Below, one piece after another: positions 44,041-54,599 of a stretch of 64,000 bases of DNA. A model generated the notes under the pieces. It was not told the DNA's origin, ran no database searches, and saw only the letters and a list, made by a program, of their open reading frames with translations. Position 1 is the first letter of the stretch; the number at the start of each line of letters is the position of its first letter. Position numbers and translations under genes: made by a program. The DNA comes from Anodontia alba (taxonomy: Eukaryota; Mollusca; Bivalvia; Lucinida; Lucinidae), in assembly GCA_964016985.1 (NCBI GenBank), contig OZ024829.1, positions 67,111,197 through 67,175,196 of the forward strand. The letters run 5' to 3'.

Positions 44041-44872
44041 AGATGATGAAAAACCCTTCAAGGAACCTCACAGAAGAATACCCCCAGCATTATTTCAAGA
44101 AGTTAGAGAACACCTGAAAGAGATGTTAGAAGCTGGCGCTATTAGACCGAGCACAAGCCCATTCTCATCAAATGTTGTGGTGGTTAGAAAGAAAGATGGT
44201 TCCATCCGCTTCTGTGTGGATTATAGAAGACTCAACAACAGGACAATTAAGGACGCTCAGGCCATTCCCAGGGTAGAAGATACCCTCCACTTGCTAGCTG
44301 GATCGAAATATTTCACCAAATTGGATCTCCACAGCGGCTATTGGCAGGTGGAACTCAGAGAGAAAGACAAACAGAAAACAGCTTTCCAAGTAGGAACCAT
44401 GGGCTTCTATGAATTTAATCGTATGCCCTTTGGGCTATGCAACACCCCAGCCACCTTCCAGCGATTGATGGAGCGTTGCATGGGAGAGTTGAATTTGAGA
44501 GATTGCCTTATTTATCTCGATGATGTGATAATTTTTTTATCAACGTTCGAAGAACACTTGGAACGTCTGGAGGCAGTCTCCTCGCGACTCAAGGAACACA
44601 ATCTGAAGCTCAGGGCCGACAAGTGTGAATTTTTGAAGTACCGTGTGACCTACTTCGGCCATGTCGTCTCTGAAAATGGCATTGAGACGGATCCTGAGAA
44701 GACAGAAGCCATACGGACATGGCCAATACCAAAGATAGTCAAAGATGTCCGTTCTTTTCTCGGATTCACCGGATTCTACCGCCGGTTCATCGAAAATTAT
44801 TCAAGAATAGCGCGACCACTTAATGGTCTCCTTGTGGGACACTGTACCAGCAAGACACCCAAAAAGCCTTGA
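44018..44872 (+). CDS. Gypsy-2 reverse transcriptase
   Basis: A 284-residue frame with the full palm and fingers: HRRIPPALFQEVREHLKEML, VVVRKKDGSIRFCVDYRRLN, YFTKLDLHSGYWQVEL, the catalytic CLIYLDDVIIF, and LRADKCEFLKYRVTYFGHVV. It continues into the connection block (VRSFLGFTGFYRRFIENYSR). The catalytic Asp residues are all kept. The frame is lost at about 44870, just before the RNase H, by a short insertion or deletion. This is the best-preserved RT among the LTR elements here. Confidence 0.9.
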   Translation: MVKHEINLDDEKPFKEPHRRIPPALFQEVREHLKEMLEAGAIRPSTSPFSSNVVVVRKKDGSIRFCVDYRRLNNRTIKDAQAIPRVEDTLHLLAGSKYFTKLDLHSGYWQVELREKDKQKTAFQVGTMGFYEFNRMPFGLCNTPATFQRLMERCMGELNLRDCLIYLDDVIIFLSTFEEHLERLEAVSSRLKEHNLKLRADKCEFLKYRVTYFGHVVSENGIETDPEKTEAIRTWPIPKIVKDVRSFLGFTGFYRRFIENYSRIARPLNGLLVGHCTSKTPKKP

Positions 44873-45709
44873 TCAAGAAAGAAGAAAACGCCCTTCGAAT
44901 GGACAGAAAAGCAGCAAGAGGCATTCAACACTCTCAGGGATCGACTGATGAACCCACCAGCGTTAGCTTATGCAGACTACCGCTTGCCATTCAAACTCCA
45001 TACAGACGCTTCCACAACCGGTTTCGGAGCAGTCCTATACCAACACCAGGATGAGCAGGATCGCGTTGTTGCATATGCTAGTCGCAGCTTGAAGACATCA
45101 GAGAGGAACTACCCGGCACATAAATTGGAGTTTCTAGCTCTCAAATGGGCCATAACAGAAAAGTTCCATGACTATCTGTATGGTGCCACCTTTGATGTTG
45201 TTACGGATAACAATCCCCTGACATATGTGTTCACAACGGCGAAGTTGGATGCAACAGGACAGCGATGGTTGGCGGAGCTATCAAATTATAACTGCTCAAT
45301 CAGTTATAGGAGTGGCAAGCGGAATGCAGATGCTGATGGGCTTTCAAGAAGAAAGGAGAAAACTGAGACCACTATATTCCCTGATGTGTTGAAGGCACTC
45401 TGCAATGCTGTTATTTGCAACGCTGTTACTGCCGATGAGGTTCCCATCTCGGACATCCTAACTGATTCAGCTGTTGAGCCTGTCTCTAACGTCGATGAGG
45501 ATCAAGAAGTTTCTACAGAATTTTTACAAGGAACGGCATTAACAACCCACCAGTGGCATAAAGCTCAGTCTTCAGATGGAAACATTCGTGTTATTATTGA
45601 TGGCTTGCTTGAGGGACATCGGCCATCTACGGAAGACAACAGACAGCTGGACAAGCGTTACCTGTTAGCCTGGGACAATTTCACGTTGAAGGACGGCATA
45701 TTATACTAG
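44873..45709 (+). CDS. Gypsy-2 RNase H and linker
   Basis: From about 44890 the frame reads FEWTEKQQEAFNTLRDRLMN, then HTDASTTGFGAVLYQHQDEQ (first Asp), YPAHKLEFLALKWAITEKFH (Glu), DVVTDNNPLTYVF (Asp) and RSGKRNADADGLSRR (Asp). All four catalytic acidic positions are present. An acidic linker to 45709 follows, ending in a TAG that separates it from the integrase frame. The usual continuation of these elements is a single pol polyprotein, so the stop is a lesion. Confidence 0.85.
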   Translation, partial: SRKKKTPFEWTEKQQEAFNTLRDRLMNPPALAYADYRLPFKLHTDASTTGFGAVLYQHQDEQDRVVAYASRSLKTSERNYPAHKLEFLALKWAITEKFHDYLYGATFDVVTDNNPLTYVFTTAKLDATGQRWLAELSNYNCSISYRSGKRNADADGLSRRKEKTETTIFPDVLKALCNAVICNAVTADEVPISDILTDSAVEPVSNVDEDQEVSTEFLQGTALTTHQWHKAQSSDGNIRVIIDGLLEGHRPSTEDNRQLDKRYLLAWDNFTLKDGILY

Positions 45710-45745
45710 AAAACAACTGTAAATGGAGAAGACGTCGAACAACTC

Positions 45746-46975
45746 GTGCTTCCAGCAAAATTGATTGACGACGTCTTCCAAGCTTATCATGATGATTTTG
45801 GACACCAAGGTCGTGATCGTACAACATCGCTGATCCGACGACGCTTCTATTGGCCTGGAATGACAGAAGACATCAAGGAAAGGGTCAGTCTATGTGAAAG
45901 GTCTGTAAGAAGGAAAACAGCACCTACAAAAGCTACCGAGCTCATAAACATAACATCGACAGCGCCAATGGAGCTAGTGTGTATCGACTTCCTGTCTCTG
46001 GAAAAATCCAAAGGAGGCCAAGAGAACATCTTAGTGATTACGGATCACTTTAGTCGATATGCGCAGGCCATACCAACCCGCAATCAGAAGGCAAAAGCAA
46101 CAGCCAAAGTGTTATATGATAATTTCTTCCTCCATTATGGCTTTCCTGCAGTTCTACACAGCGACAAAGGCGCGAATTTTGAATCGAAAGTGATCAGGAA
46201 GCTATGTGAAATAGCCGGAGTGAAGAAATCCAGGACTACCCCGTACCACCCAATGGGTAATGGAATGGAAGAGCGATACAACAAAACACTTCTGAACATG
46301 CTAGGAACACTCACAGAAGACAAGAAGAATGATTGGAAGTCATATGTCTCCACCATGACACATGCGTACAACGCCGCCGAACACGAGAGCACAGGATATG
46401 CCCCCTTCTACTTGATGTTTGGACGACATCCCAGGCTAGCCATAGACGCATTCTTGGGACTGAGGCAACCTCAGGATACGCCTAACAGTCATCGAGATTA
46501 CGTGGACAAACTGAAACAGCGCCTTGACTACGCTTATAACAAAGCATCTGAGGAGACTAAAAGGTCAGCAAAGAAACAAAAGCAGTACTACGACCGGAAA
46601 GTCAAGCACTTCAGGTTGGAACCCGGAGATCGAGTACTTGTGAGGAATGTAGGGCTGAAGGGCAAACAGACGTTAGCCGATATCTGGGACAAACATCCCT
46701 GTATTATCAAAAGCCAGACAGTACCGGGCATCCCTGTCCATGAAGTGCAGCAGGAGAATAGCAGAGCCAGGAGTAAGTTGCTGCATAGAAACATGCTATT
46801 GCCATTCTATGGATTGCCGGTTCCAACAGAGCCCAAACCACACAGACCAATTAGACCGCAGCAAGTAACTACAATTGAGGATGCGTATGAAGCAGATAGT
46901 TCCAGCAGTTCGACAGAAGACCCAATAGACAAGATAGTCCCGAGATATGTTATTCCTCAGAGAAGACGTTGGTAG
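45746..46975 (+). CDS. Gypsy-2 integrase
   Basis: A 409-residue frame. Zinc-binding part: YHDDFGHQGRDRTTSLIRRR with both His, then SLCERSVRRKT, where the second Cys of the usual CxxC is replaced. Catalytic core: MELVCIDFLSLEKSKGGQEN (Asp), LHSDKGANFESKVI (Asp), PMGNGMEERYNKTLLNMLG (Glu). The C-terminal domain follows with GDRVLVRNVGLKGKQTLAD and VQQENSRARSKLLHRNMLLP. It ends at a TAG at 46973-46975 after RRRW; the same frame stays open further with a basic tail (RRGSRQRQPPQWMRKVTG) to about 47265, as in related pol proteins, so the TAG looks premature. Confidence 0.88.
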   Translation: MLPAKLIDDVFQAYHDDFGHQGRDRTTSLIRRRFYWPGMTEDIKERVSLCERSVRRKTAPTKATELINITSTAPMELVCIDFLSLEKSKGGQENILVITDHFSRYAQAIPTRNQKAKATAKVLYDNFFLHYGFPAVLHSDKGANFESKVIRKLCEIAGVKKSRTTPYHPMGNGMEERYNKTLLNMLGTLTEDKKNDWKSYVSTMTHAYNAAEHESTGYAPFYLMFGRHPRLAIDAFLGLRQPQDTPNSHRDYVDKLKQRLDYAYNKASEETKRSAKKQKQYYDRKVKHFRLEPGDRVLVRNVGLKGKQTLADIWDKHPCIIKSQTVPGIPVHEVQQENSRARSKLLHRNMLLPFYGLPVPTEPKPHRPIRPQQVTTIEDAYEADSSSSSTEDPIDKIVPRYVIPQRRRW

Positions 46976-47265
46976 AAATCGAAGCATGAAGAAGAAAGAA
47001 GAAAGTCTAGTCCAGTCTCGGAACTTACAGATACAGACGATAGAACAAGAGACACGAATCTTCGGAGAGTCAGCAATGGACAAGACGCTACAGATTCTAA
47101 TATACAGATTACTGATGATTCCTCCAGATCGTCCTGTCGAGCTCAAGAACCGGCACGGAGAGGATCGAGACAACGACAGCCTCCTCAATGGATGAGAAAG
47201 GTGACTGGCAGGTTCAGCATCGCCCTTACACCATTGTCGTCGATCCGTCTCAGATTGTTGAACTG

Positions 47266-47754
47266 TAAAAGGGACACAGATCAAAATATAGACAGTAAGA
47301 TGGTAAATTCTATTTCATTTCAATACTTTCATCAAATAATTTGATTTCATGTATTTTAATCAATTGTTTTTTGTTTTTTTTTTACTTTTTGCGCCGCGCC
47401 TCTGTATTTATTTTTACGCTGCGTGTTCGTTATTGTTTAACCTTGTCCTTGAACTAGTATGGTTTTAATTTCCCTTCCTTTCTCCAATCATCATCAATCA
47501 TCCATATTCATAATCGCTGCTTCAACGATTTACGTGTGAACTTGTTATATACTTACCTGTTCGTGTAAACATGTGATATACTTACCTGTGCGTATGACAT
47601 GCGATATACTTAACTATATGTGTGAACATGCATTATGCTATCCTTTACGTGTGGATTTATTCGTAATCATGTCATCAAATACCATTTCTGTTATTGCATA
47701 CTTACCGTAGTGTATAGTAAATGTCGGGACGCCATTTCTCTGAGTGGAGAAGTA
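47266..47754. other. Gypsy-2 region between pol and LTR
   Basis: AT-rich noncoding DNA with three imperfect repeats of about 33 bases around gtgatatacttacctgtgcg (47535-47640). A purine patch (gagtggagaagta, 47741-47753) just before the LTR start could be the polypurine tract. Confidence 0.5.
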
Positions 47755-48565
47755 TGTAACAGGCGTTTAAACATGGCGGTCATTAAAAATCTGCTTGCAC
47801 ATACATATATAATCATGTATCATATAATTTTATCTCAGGTGGCCGGTTAGGTTCAATTGAGACTGTTATAATAGTTGAATGCAATAGTATTTACCAGGCC
47901 TTAAATAAAATATCGACCTTCCGTTACTAACAATGCATGTACAGTTATTAACTTGTTATGCATGTTCTAATGCATGGCTCAGTGCAAATAGCCACTACAC
48001 GCCATAGGGATAAGTTTATTCTTTTCTCAATTTGTTGTATCTATAGGAAATATTATATATATTTTCAGGTATGCATTTCATATATCTTAATGATTGGTTG
48101 TTAGTAAGGGCAGATAGATAAATATCATTTAAAGCTGTTTTGAAGGTTTGTCATCAAGTTTTTCATAGTCCAGGAAAACACAATAGCTTGTATTCATTGT
48201 TGATTGCTGTGCAACTATTATCGTTCATATAAACGTGTCATGCACCATTTATCATGTTCATAGTAATTGATTTATGTATGGCTCAGTGCACATAGCCATG
48301 TTGATGATTGCTGTGCAACTGTTATCGTTTATTAAAATGCATCATGCATCATGCATTTCTAATGCATGGCTCAGTGCACATAGCCACTACATGCCATAGG
48401 GATAAGTTTATACTTTTCTCAATCTGTTGTATCTATAGGAAATATTATATATATTTTCAGATCTTTCATCTTGGACCCGTCTGCAACAGTTAATTAAACT
48501 CTCAACTTCTACATATTTCGGGTTGTGTATTCCCTTATGACCCAATGAGAAACCCATCGGTGACA
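47755..48565 (+). repeat. Putative single internal LTR of Gypsy-2
   Basis: The interval starts tgtaac and ends ggtgaca, an imperfect inverted pair of the kind that bounds LTRs. A purine tract precedes it and the gag leader follows it. It holds an internal duplication of about 110 bases (47960-48075 and 48350-48465) containing gccatagggataagtttat. No second copy is in the window, so the boundaries are inferred from end sequence only. The start could be up to 50 bases earlier. Confidence 0.5.
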
Positions 48566-50258
48566 ATTGGTGGCCAGTGTGACATTGGAATATACAAGGA
48601 AATATCTTTAACATGTTGGAACTAAACTCGGATATATTTAGCTTGGATTTCCATAGTCCAAAAATAAACAAGTGGGCGGATCTACTTCATTACTCCACGT
48701 GACATCAGCTTATCAATATGCATTAATATTCGTGCGCGCTCCAATGGAAACGTTTCGTCTCTCTGGATGACATAGCAGCTGGAACACCGGAACTTTCATT
48801 GTAAACAAGTTTGTTAGTATGGAACACATGTTTAATGGAGGCCTCCTATTCGTTTAACTTGTGACTTGTCGCGACTTTGACGATTCCAATGGATTATCTT
48901 GGACGACGACAACACGGACGCACGACTCGATTCCTTACTACGAACTTGATGTCAGTGTGTCAGTGTTTGTGACAAATACATTTGTCAGATTATTTCATCT
49001 GACGTACTTTGTTTATTTATGCATATAGTTTGTATTTGTGTTATTCCTGGACATATTTGGATAAGTAATCAGAGATAACATTTACTATGTACTTTACATT
49101 TTATTCTTTTTTTAAAGACAAAATAGTTCATTGGTGAATTTATTTTTGCCTGCTTTGGTTGTATTGAAATTGCGTATATGGGAATTATGTCTGGTGATAG
49201 CCTTGAAATAGAACTCTGAAAGGCTTTCTATCCAAAACATTACTTTTGAAATATTTTTCTTGTGCAACAAATCGCGGAAATTCTGTTCAGTCGGTTGTTT
49301 TGCGGAATTTTGCTCCATTCTGACCATGGTCTTTTCCCTATAGCCCTGTTGTTTAAATCGTTTGACATTTGATGCTGTCACTGCTGCGAATTGCGTTTAT
49401 TACTGCGCTAGGCGTATTAGTCGTAATATTAGTTTGTTAGATTTTGCCAAACTGATTTCAGATGTTGTGTATTAGTTTATGGTTGTGAAATGTGTATTGA
49501 AATTGATTAGGGCTAGTTACTTCCCTTACACTATATGATTTAGAAATTATATGTTTTACCTGAAGTGGCACAAAACATCAAACCAGTGTTATTTGAGAAG
49601 TGACTTATTCGGAAAAATGGAATTATAGGAAAATAAATGTGAAAAAAAAAAAATATATGTATATATATATATATATATGGAGGATTAGTGTAGCATTATT
49701 AAAGAAAAAGAAAATCTACGGAAGCATAAATTTGTCAAAAGTACGACAGTGAATTTTAGTTTCTTTTATTTTATTTGTATACATATAACATTACCGTTAC
49801 AACGAGACATGACAAAACATCAATACATACAAATGGGATCCAGAAGAAAGTCGTTTGACTTTTTTTAAAACATAAACATTAATTGAATGCATCATAAGAG
49901 AATATATGGAAGTAGCATTATTTGATTTATAAGGAGAAATTGTGGAGCAGCACAAAGGTACAGAGGTTGTGTCACCAACTAAAGAAAGAAATCGTATTTG
50001 AATTTTGAAAGGAAAATGAAAATATAGAATAGAAGATATGAGGCAAAGTACGGAGGATCAGTTGTGCAATATAAATAAAATATAAGGCGGCTCATATAAG
50101 GACACAAAAGTGAAATAGACACAATGTGCAAAGATTATGAGATCAGTTTAGATGAAAAAATTCTACGCAGGCCTGATATTGTCAGAATATTTTAGAGAAA
50201 CTTGTATAAACGTCATATAACAGTGACAACTCTTATTACTTACTTAAAATAACAATAG
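48566..50258 (+). other. Gypsy-2 leader region
   Basis: About 1.7 kb between the putative LTR and gag with no supported frame on either strand. The bases after the LTR (attggtggccagtgtgac) are in the place of a primer-binding site. A short (TA)n lies at 49653-49678. Confidence 0.45.
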
Positions 50259-51857
50259 ATGGCATCATCAAGAGATACAGAAGTTAGGGAAAGCGGGTAA
50301 ATGATTACTCATAGACAGGATAGAGTCAGTGAATCACAAAATTTTTGTGATCATGACTTATTAAGGATCAGGCAACTGAAGGAAACCCTTGAGAGGGACA
50401 AGCAATTAGTTGAACGGCGGAGAAAAAGGGAACGCGAAGAAATCCAACACATGTTTGAAGAGGATGTAGAACTGCTATCTCGACGACGAGAAGCAGTTGA
50501 AAGAGAGGAAAGATATTTGAATAGAGAGTCGCATCAATTAACAGAATATGATAAGAAACGGCTTAGGCGACTAAGAGAAGACATTGAAAGAGACCTGAAG
50601 ACGTTGGAAAAGCGGGAAAAGATGGCAGCAGAGGAATGCGGCGGAAACTGGAGGTCGATGCAGAAAATTACCGAAAAGAAAGAGAAGCGATAGAAAGAGA
50701 GGAGCGACTTGTTCGACGTCGAAAAATAAGAGAAGAGGAAGAATGTTTACAGCAATTGAGAACAGTTACCGAACCACTACAAGTTGTAAATATACATACC
50801 CCATCGTCAGAAATACGCTCTGCGGGGTTTGAAGGTAGCTATCTGTCAGAAAGAGGAGCTGCTGGTGTTGCACATCGTCGACAGGATTCTTGTGGACCAC
50901 TTGATGACAAATCAGAAGATAGAGATAGAGACAGAGTGAATCTGAAATACAAGCGCAGATAAGCATGCTACAAGAAGAACTGAATAAGAGAAGTAAAGGT
51001 TCATTTCTGTCTCATGGTGGTGGGTCCAAGGCAGATACTAAAGGGTTTGAATATAGTTTACGTCTTGAAAATAGTCTGAAACAGCAAACTGAATTTCACA
51101 GAAGTGAAAGTGAAAGAAATTGAAAGTGAAAGGCAGTTGTTTAATGACAGTAGGAAGGAGCAAAGGAATGCATCTCATAAAGATGAAACACAGAGAAAAC
51201 AGGCTCTTTATGTGACAGTTGACAACACTGAGGCTAGTGTTAACGTTACAGGGACAACGAATGTGAGTAATAGAGGAACAAACGGTGTTTTAAACAAAGT
51301 GAAAGTTGAAAATAGTCGCGATATTATGGACACTTTAGACAAGGAAATAGGTGAAATGGATCAGTGGCTCTCAAGGTTAAAAGAGGAAAAATACAGATTG
51401 CAACAGAAACAGGCGTACGGGAATGATAATATTTTGAAGACTCAGAAAAAGGAAGAATGGGTAGATCGGAATGTACATAGCCAGTTAGAAAGTGCAGATG
51501 TAGATAAAAAGGAAATGGAAAGAGAAATAAAGGAAGACATGAGATCTACGCCAAAGTACTTAGAAGAAAGAGAAACATACAGGCGTAACAATTATGACGA
51601 GCTAATAGCAAGATATGATGCTTGTACTTTAGATCCGAATGTTGAAGAGAGATACATGGTTAATAAAGAACAAGAAGACAGAGCAGGTCATGTAGGTTTT
51701 GTGAAAGAGGAAGAGAAGTCTGATGTAAAGCGTTTTTATGTAGATAGAGACTACACACAGAACAGACACAGAATAAATGAACAAGAAATAGGCTTGTCTT
51801 TAGGAGGAGAAAGGCTTATTGTTCGACATGGTGATCGGGACGATCACTTATGGGGCT
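50259..51857 (+). pseudogene. Gypsy-2 gag, long coiled-coil N-terminal part
   Basis: A first ATG at 50259 (MASSRDTEVRESG) is followed by a stop, then a second at 50301. The frames 50301-50693, 50636-50962 and 51104-51857 together code for very charged, helical sequence such as RIRQLKETLERDKQLVERRR and REAVEREERYLNRESHQL. These are long coiled coils, unusual in length for a Gag. Two frameshifts (near 50640 and 50962-51104) break it. At about 51857 the Penelope-like copy 3 is inserted. Confidence 0.7.
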
Positions 51858-52432
51858 TGACGATATGTCTTTGGCTTGGCCCGCCGTGGTTCAACTATTG
51901 GTTTTCATTTACTCTGGCATACAGTAGAATTAGCCATGAGTACTCGTCTTTGTTTATTATAGTGATTAATTTGATTTTTGTATTTTCGCTTTGATGCATT
52001 GACTGAGTTGGGAGCCTTTATGCGAACCGAATTTTTATGTGTTTCTGTATTAAGAGTAGCATCGGGACCTAGGGTGAAGTTAGCTAGCTGTAAAAGTGCT
52101 TTAAACCCCACGGTGGTTTACTCTACTGACCGTTCTAAGGCGGTGGTCCCGGTGTTAGTCTTACTCTTTGTTGCTTTGTGGTTTATTCTACGAGGCGATT
52201 TGTTGTATGTCTTTCCATGTGTCATTTTGTTCTTGTGTTTTTCAGTCCTTTTAGTATTGCGATTACCTCGCTTGGGGAAGAGAGAGCTAATCTTAGTGCT
52301 TTTCGTACGTTTGTTCGATTTGTGCTTGTTTGGATTTGTCGGTTTCCTCTTCCTCTTGGGGTCTGGGAAGGGCTGCGGTTTGTGATTGTGGCACTCCCTG
52401 GACTTTTCTCTTACCTTTTTTTTTATATACCT
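51858..52432 (+). mobile_element. Penelope-like element, 3'-end fragment (copy 3)
   Basis: About 575 bases of the Penelope-like 3' region, starting at ttgacgatatgtctttggct and ending ctcttacctttttt, are inserted in Gypsy-2 gag. It is about 98 percent identical by eye to copy 1. No RT remains. A hydrophobic frame of 135 residues (51978-52385) crosses it, discussed in the findings. Confidence 0.8.
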
Positions 52433-53535
52433 AGGCCGACAAAATGATATTGGAGAATTAGAAAGAGCAGAAAGGCTAAGACAGCGTGAGAAACGAGCTC
52501 AAGGAAGAATTTGCAGTTAGAGAAAGAGAAATGGAAAGGAAACGTTTATTATTAGAACAACGGCTAGAAGCTAAAAGAAAACTGAAATATACACAAGCGC
52601 ATGAGGAAGAGATATTGTTACGTGAAGAGAAACTGAAACATAAATTTCGGCAAATGAAAGAAAAGGAGCGAGAATTAGAAAAAATGGAAGCCTCATTACT
52701 TGAGACTGGCAATATAGAAAGGTCCGCGGAGGAAAATGCAGAAAGGCCGTTGGTTGAATAGAAAAAGAAGACAGATGATAATGAATACAGAAAGAAACAA
52801 GAGTACACGAGTGAAGATGAATTGGTGAAGATATTAGTGAAAGATAGAACAGTGCTAATTGAAAGTAAGAGAAGTGATAGAGTTTCTTGAGAATGATAGT
52901 TCTGCAATCGGTGACAATAATACGACAGATCAGCATAAAGTAGGAGAGGAAAGAATTATCATGGAAAACAATATATTTTTCCCACTCCCTTCTCAGGGGA
53001 CGACAATAGGCCTAAGGGAGAGGCATCATATGAAGAATGGCGGTATGAAGTCAAATGTAACATTAGAGATAAAGTGTACTCAGAGAATGTGATAGCACAG
53101 GCCATCAGAAAGTCTCTTCGAGGAGCGGCAAAACGTGAAATTGTGTAAATGGGACCTTCTGCTTCAGTAGAAGATATAATGGACATATTAGAAAATGCCT
53201 TTGCAAATGTTGCGTCTGGAATGAGTGTGCTACAAGAATTTTTCACTGCTAGCCAGAAACAGGACGAATCAGTAGGAGCTTGGGCTTTACGACTAGCGGA
53301 AATAATGCAGAATGCCATTGAAAAACGGCACATCAAAGAAGAAGAGAAGGAAGAACTTCTGAAAGACAAATTTTGGAGATTTCTTCGCAGTGAACGTCTG
53401 AAGAATGCGACAAGAATAGATTTTAGGACAATTACCAACTTTAAACAGCTGGTGAAAGCAGTGAGGACAGAGGAATTGTCAGTGAAAACTAATGCCAATG
53501 CTCAACAACAGGCTGTCAGGACAAATGTAACAGGT
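52433..53535 (+). pseudogene. Gypsy-2 gag, coiled coil and capsid-like domain (right end of the permuted element)
   Basis: Coiled coil continues at 52486-52761 (ERKRLLLEQRLEAKRKLKYT). After stops and frame changes, a region near 52985-53150 (shifted frame) leads into 53149-53535: SVEDIMDILENAFANVASGM, SVGAWALRLAEIMQNAIEKR and DKFWRFLRSERLKNATRID. This resembles the capsid fold of Gypsy Gag proteins of the type from which PNMA genes were domesticated. At NVTGEKWK the frame leaves gag and enters the inverted end. The final 171 bases of gag repeat 42493-42663. Confidence 0.75.
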
Positions 53536-53678
53536 GAAAAATGGAAATAACATTTTCCCCGATCGGGGATCGAACCCGGTCCGCTGGACTCAAAGTCCTA
53601 CACTCTACCACGTCGCTATAAAAGCCGGCTTGTACCGCAAGGCAGTACAAGTGTATCATATACCTATACCCGGTGACA
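53412..53678. repeat. Right inverted end of the 11.5 kb insertion
   Basis: Reverse complement of 42179-42445. Its inner 120 bases are the end of the Gypsy-2 gag frame; the outer 147 bases hold the tRNA-like sequence and the terminus. Confidence 0.85.
53537..53625 (-). ncRNA. tRNA(Gln)-like Pol III unit in right inverted end
   Basis: Reverse-complement copy of the left unit with the same A box, B box and T5 terminator. A few differences lie after the B box (ccccgatcgggg in place of ccggtcaggg). Transcription from both units would run inward, towards the Gypsy-2 genes. Confidence 0.6.
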
Positions 53679-53682
53679 TAGA

Positions 53683-54596
53683 AATGACGACCTAGACCAC
53701 TGTGTAAAATCCAAGCTTATAAGTTGCAGGTTTAACAAGGTCTTAACATCGGTTACTCATAATATTTGTATCATAGCCCTTTTCAAAAACGATAAAACAT
53801 TAGTGAAAAATCTTTTTGATTTAAGAGTGTCTTTAGAACATCTGTCACCTAAAATCGTCGCATTATCTTACACCTCCATTCTAATTACAAGGTTAAATTT
53901 TTAGAATTAGACTGCAAATCAGGCAAAAGAATGATACAAGGTTGCCAGTTTTGCATTCTAAATGTTCCCTGTGAATGCGCTGTTACAACAACAGAAATGT
54001 ACTTACCACCAAGGCTTTCAGCATGTCATGAAAACACCACAAGCATAATACACCCTATCAATTTTGCACTGCTACAACAGTTTTTCAACGATTCATCGCT
54101 TAAAACAATAGAAAGTAACGCGCTCTTTGAGAAGCCGTTATTGATTGAGGTACCTAAATTTCAAATTTATAATCACTCTATGAAAAACATAACTGCTGAT
54201 GACAGAAAATCTCACTTACGTCTACAGAAAATGGCCAAAGCAGCAAGAAAAGAATCTGTAGTTTTCAGGTCACTTACTGAGCCATTAATTTCAGGATACA
54301 TTTCTATAGCGGATAACTGGCCTACCACTGACAAAGTTATATTGTATTTTACATCAGGGATCGCCATATTTTCCCTTATTGCATTTATTGTTACATTTTT
54401 AAAGCTGGGAAAAGTTTTACTCATTCTGTGTATCTTACAACAAACGCATATTAATAAAGTAAATGCGGCGACCATGCCGTCATTTGTATATAAATACGAT
54501 AAAACAACACAAGTGCCTTCAAAAATCTTCATTCAGACAATCGACCTTACTACTGAGCATTACATATTGACAAAAGAATTACAATTTATGGGCTTG
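53683..54596 (+). pseudogene. Gypsy-1 env-like glycoprotein, C-terminal part
   Basis: After the insertion the env frame resumes (NDDLDHCVKSKLISCRFNKV). A stop at about 53900 is followed by the frame 53931-54611 with a Cys-rich block (GCQFCILNVPCECAVTTTEM) and a membrane-spanning segment (VILYFTSGIAIFSLIAFIV) at about residue 140. A further hydrophobic stretch follows it, then a charged tail. The gene is cut again at 54597 by Penelope-like copy 4. The Cys-rich ectodomain and membrane anchor fit a retroelement Env. Confidence 0.65.
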
Positions 54597-54599
54597 TCA

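Larger units (their letters stand above)
42179..53678. mobile_element. 11.5 kb insertion with 267-bp inverted ends, TG...CA termini and TAGA target duplication
   Basis: The insertion starts tgtcaccggg and ends cccggtgaca. It is flanked by taga on both sides (42175-42178 and 53679-53682). Env codons resume in frame across it. Its ends are inverted rather than direct repeats: 42179-42445 and 53412-53678 are reverse complements with only a few differences. The interior is a circularly permuted Gypsy element (Gypsy-2). TG/CA ends and a 4-bp duplication are what a retroviral-type integrase produces, or a Ginger-type DNA transposase descended from one. I know of no described element with this exact layout. 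Confidence 0.78.
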
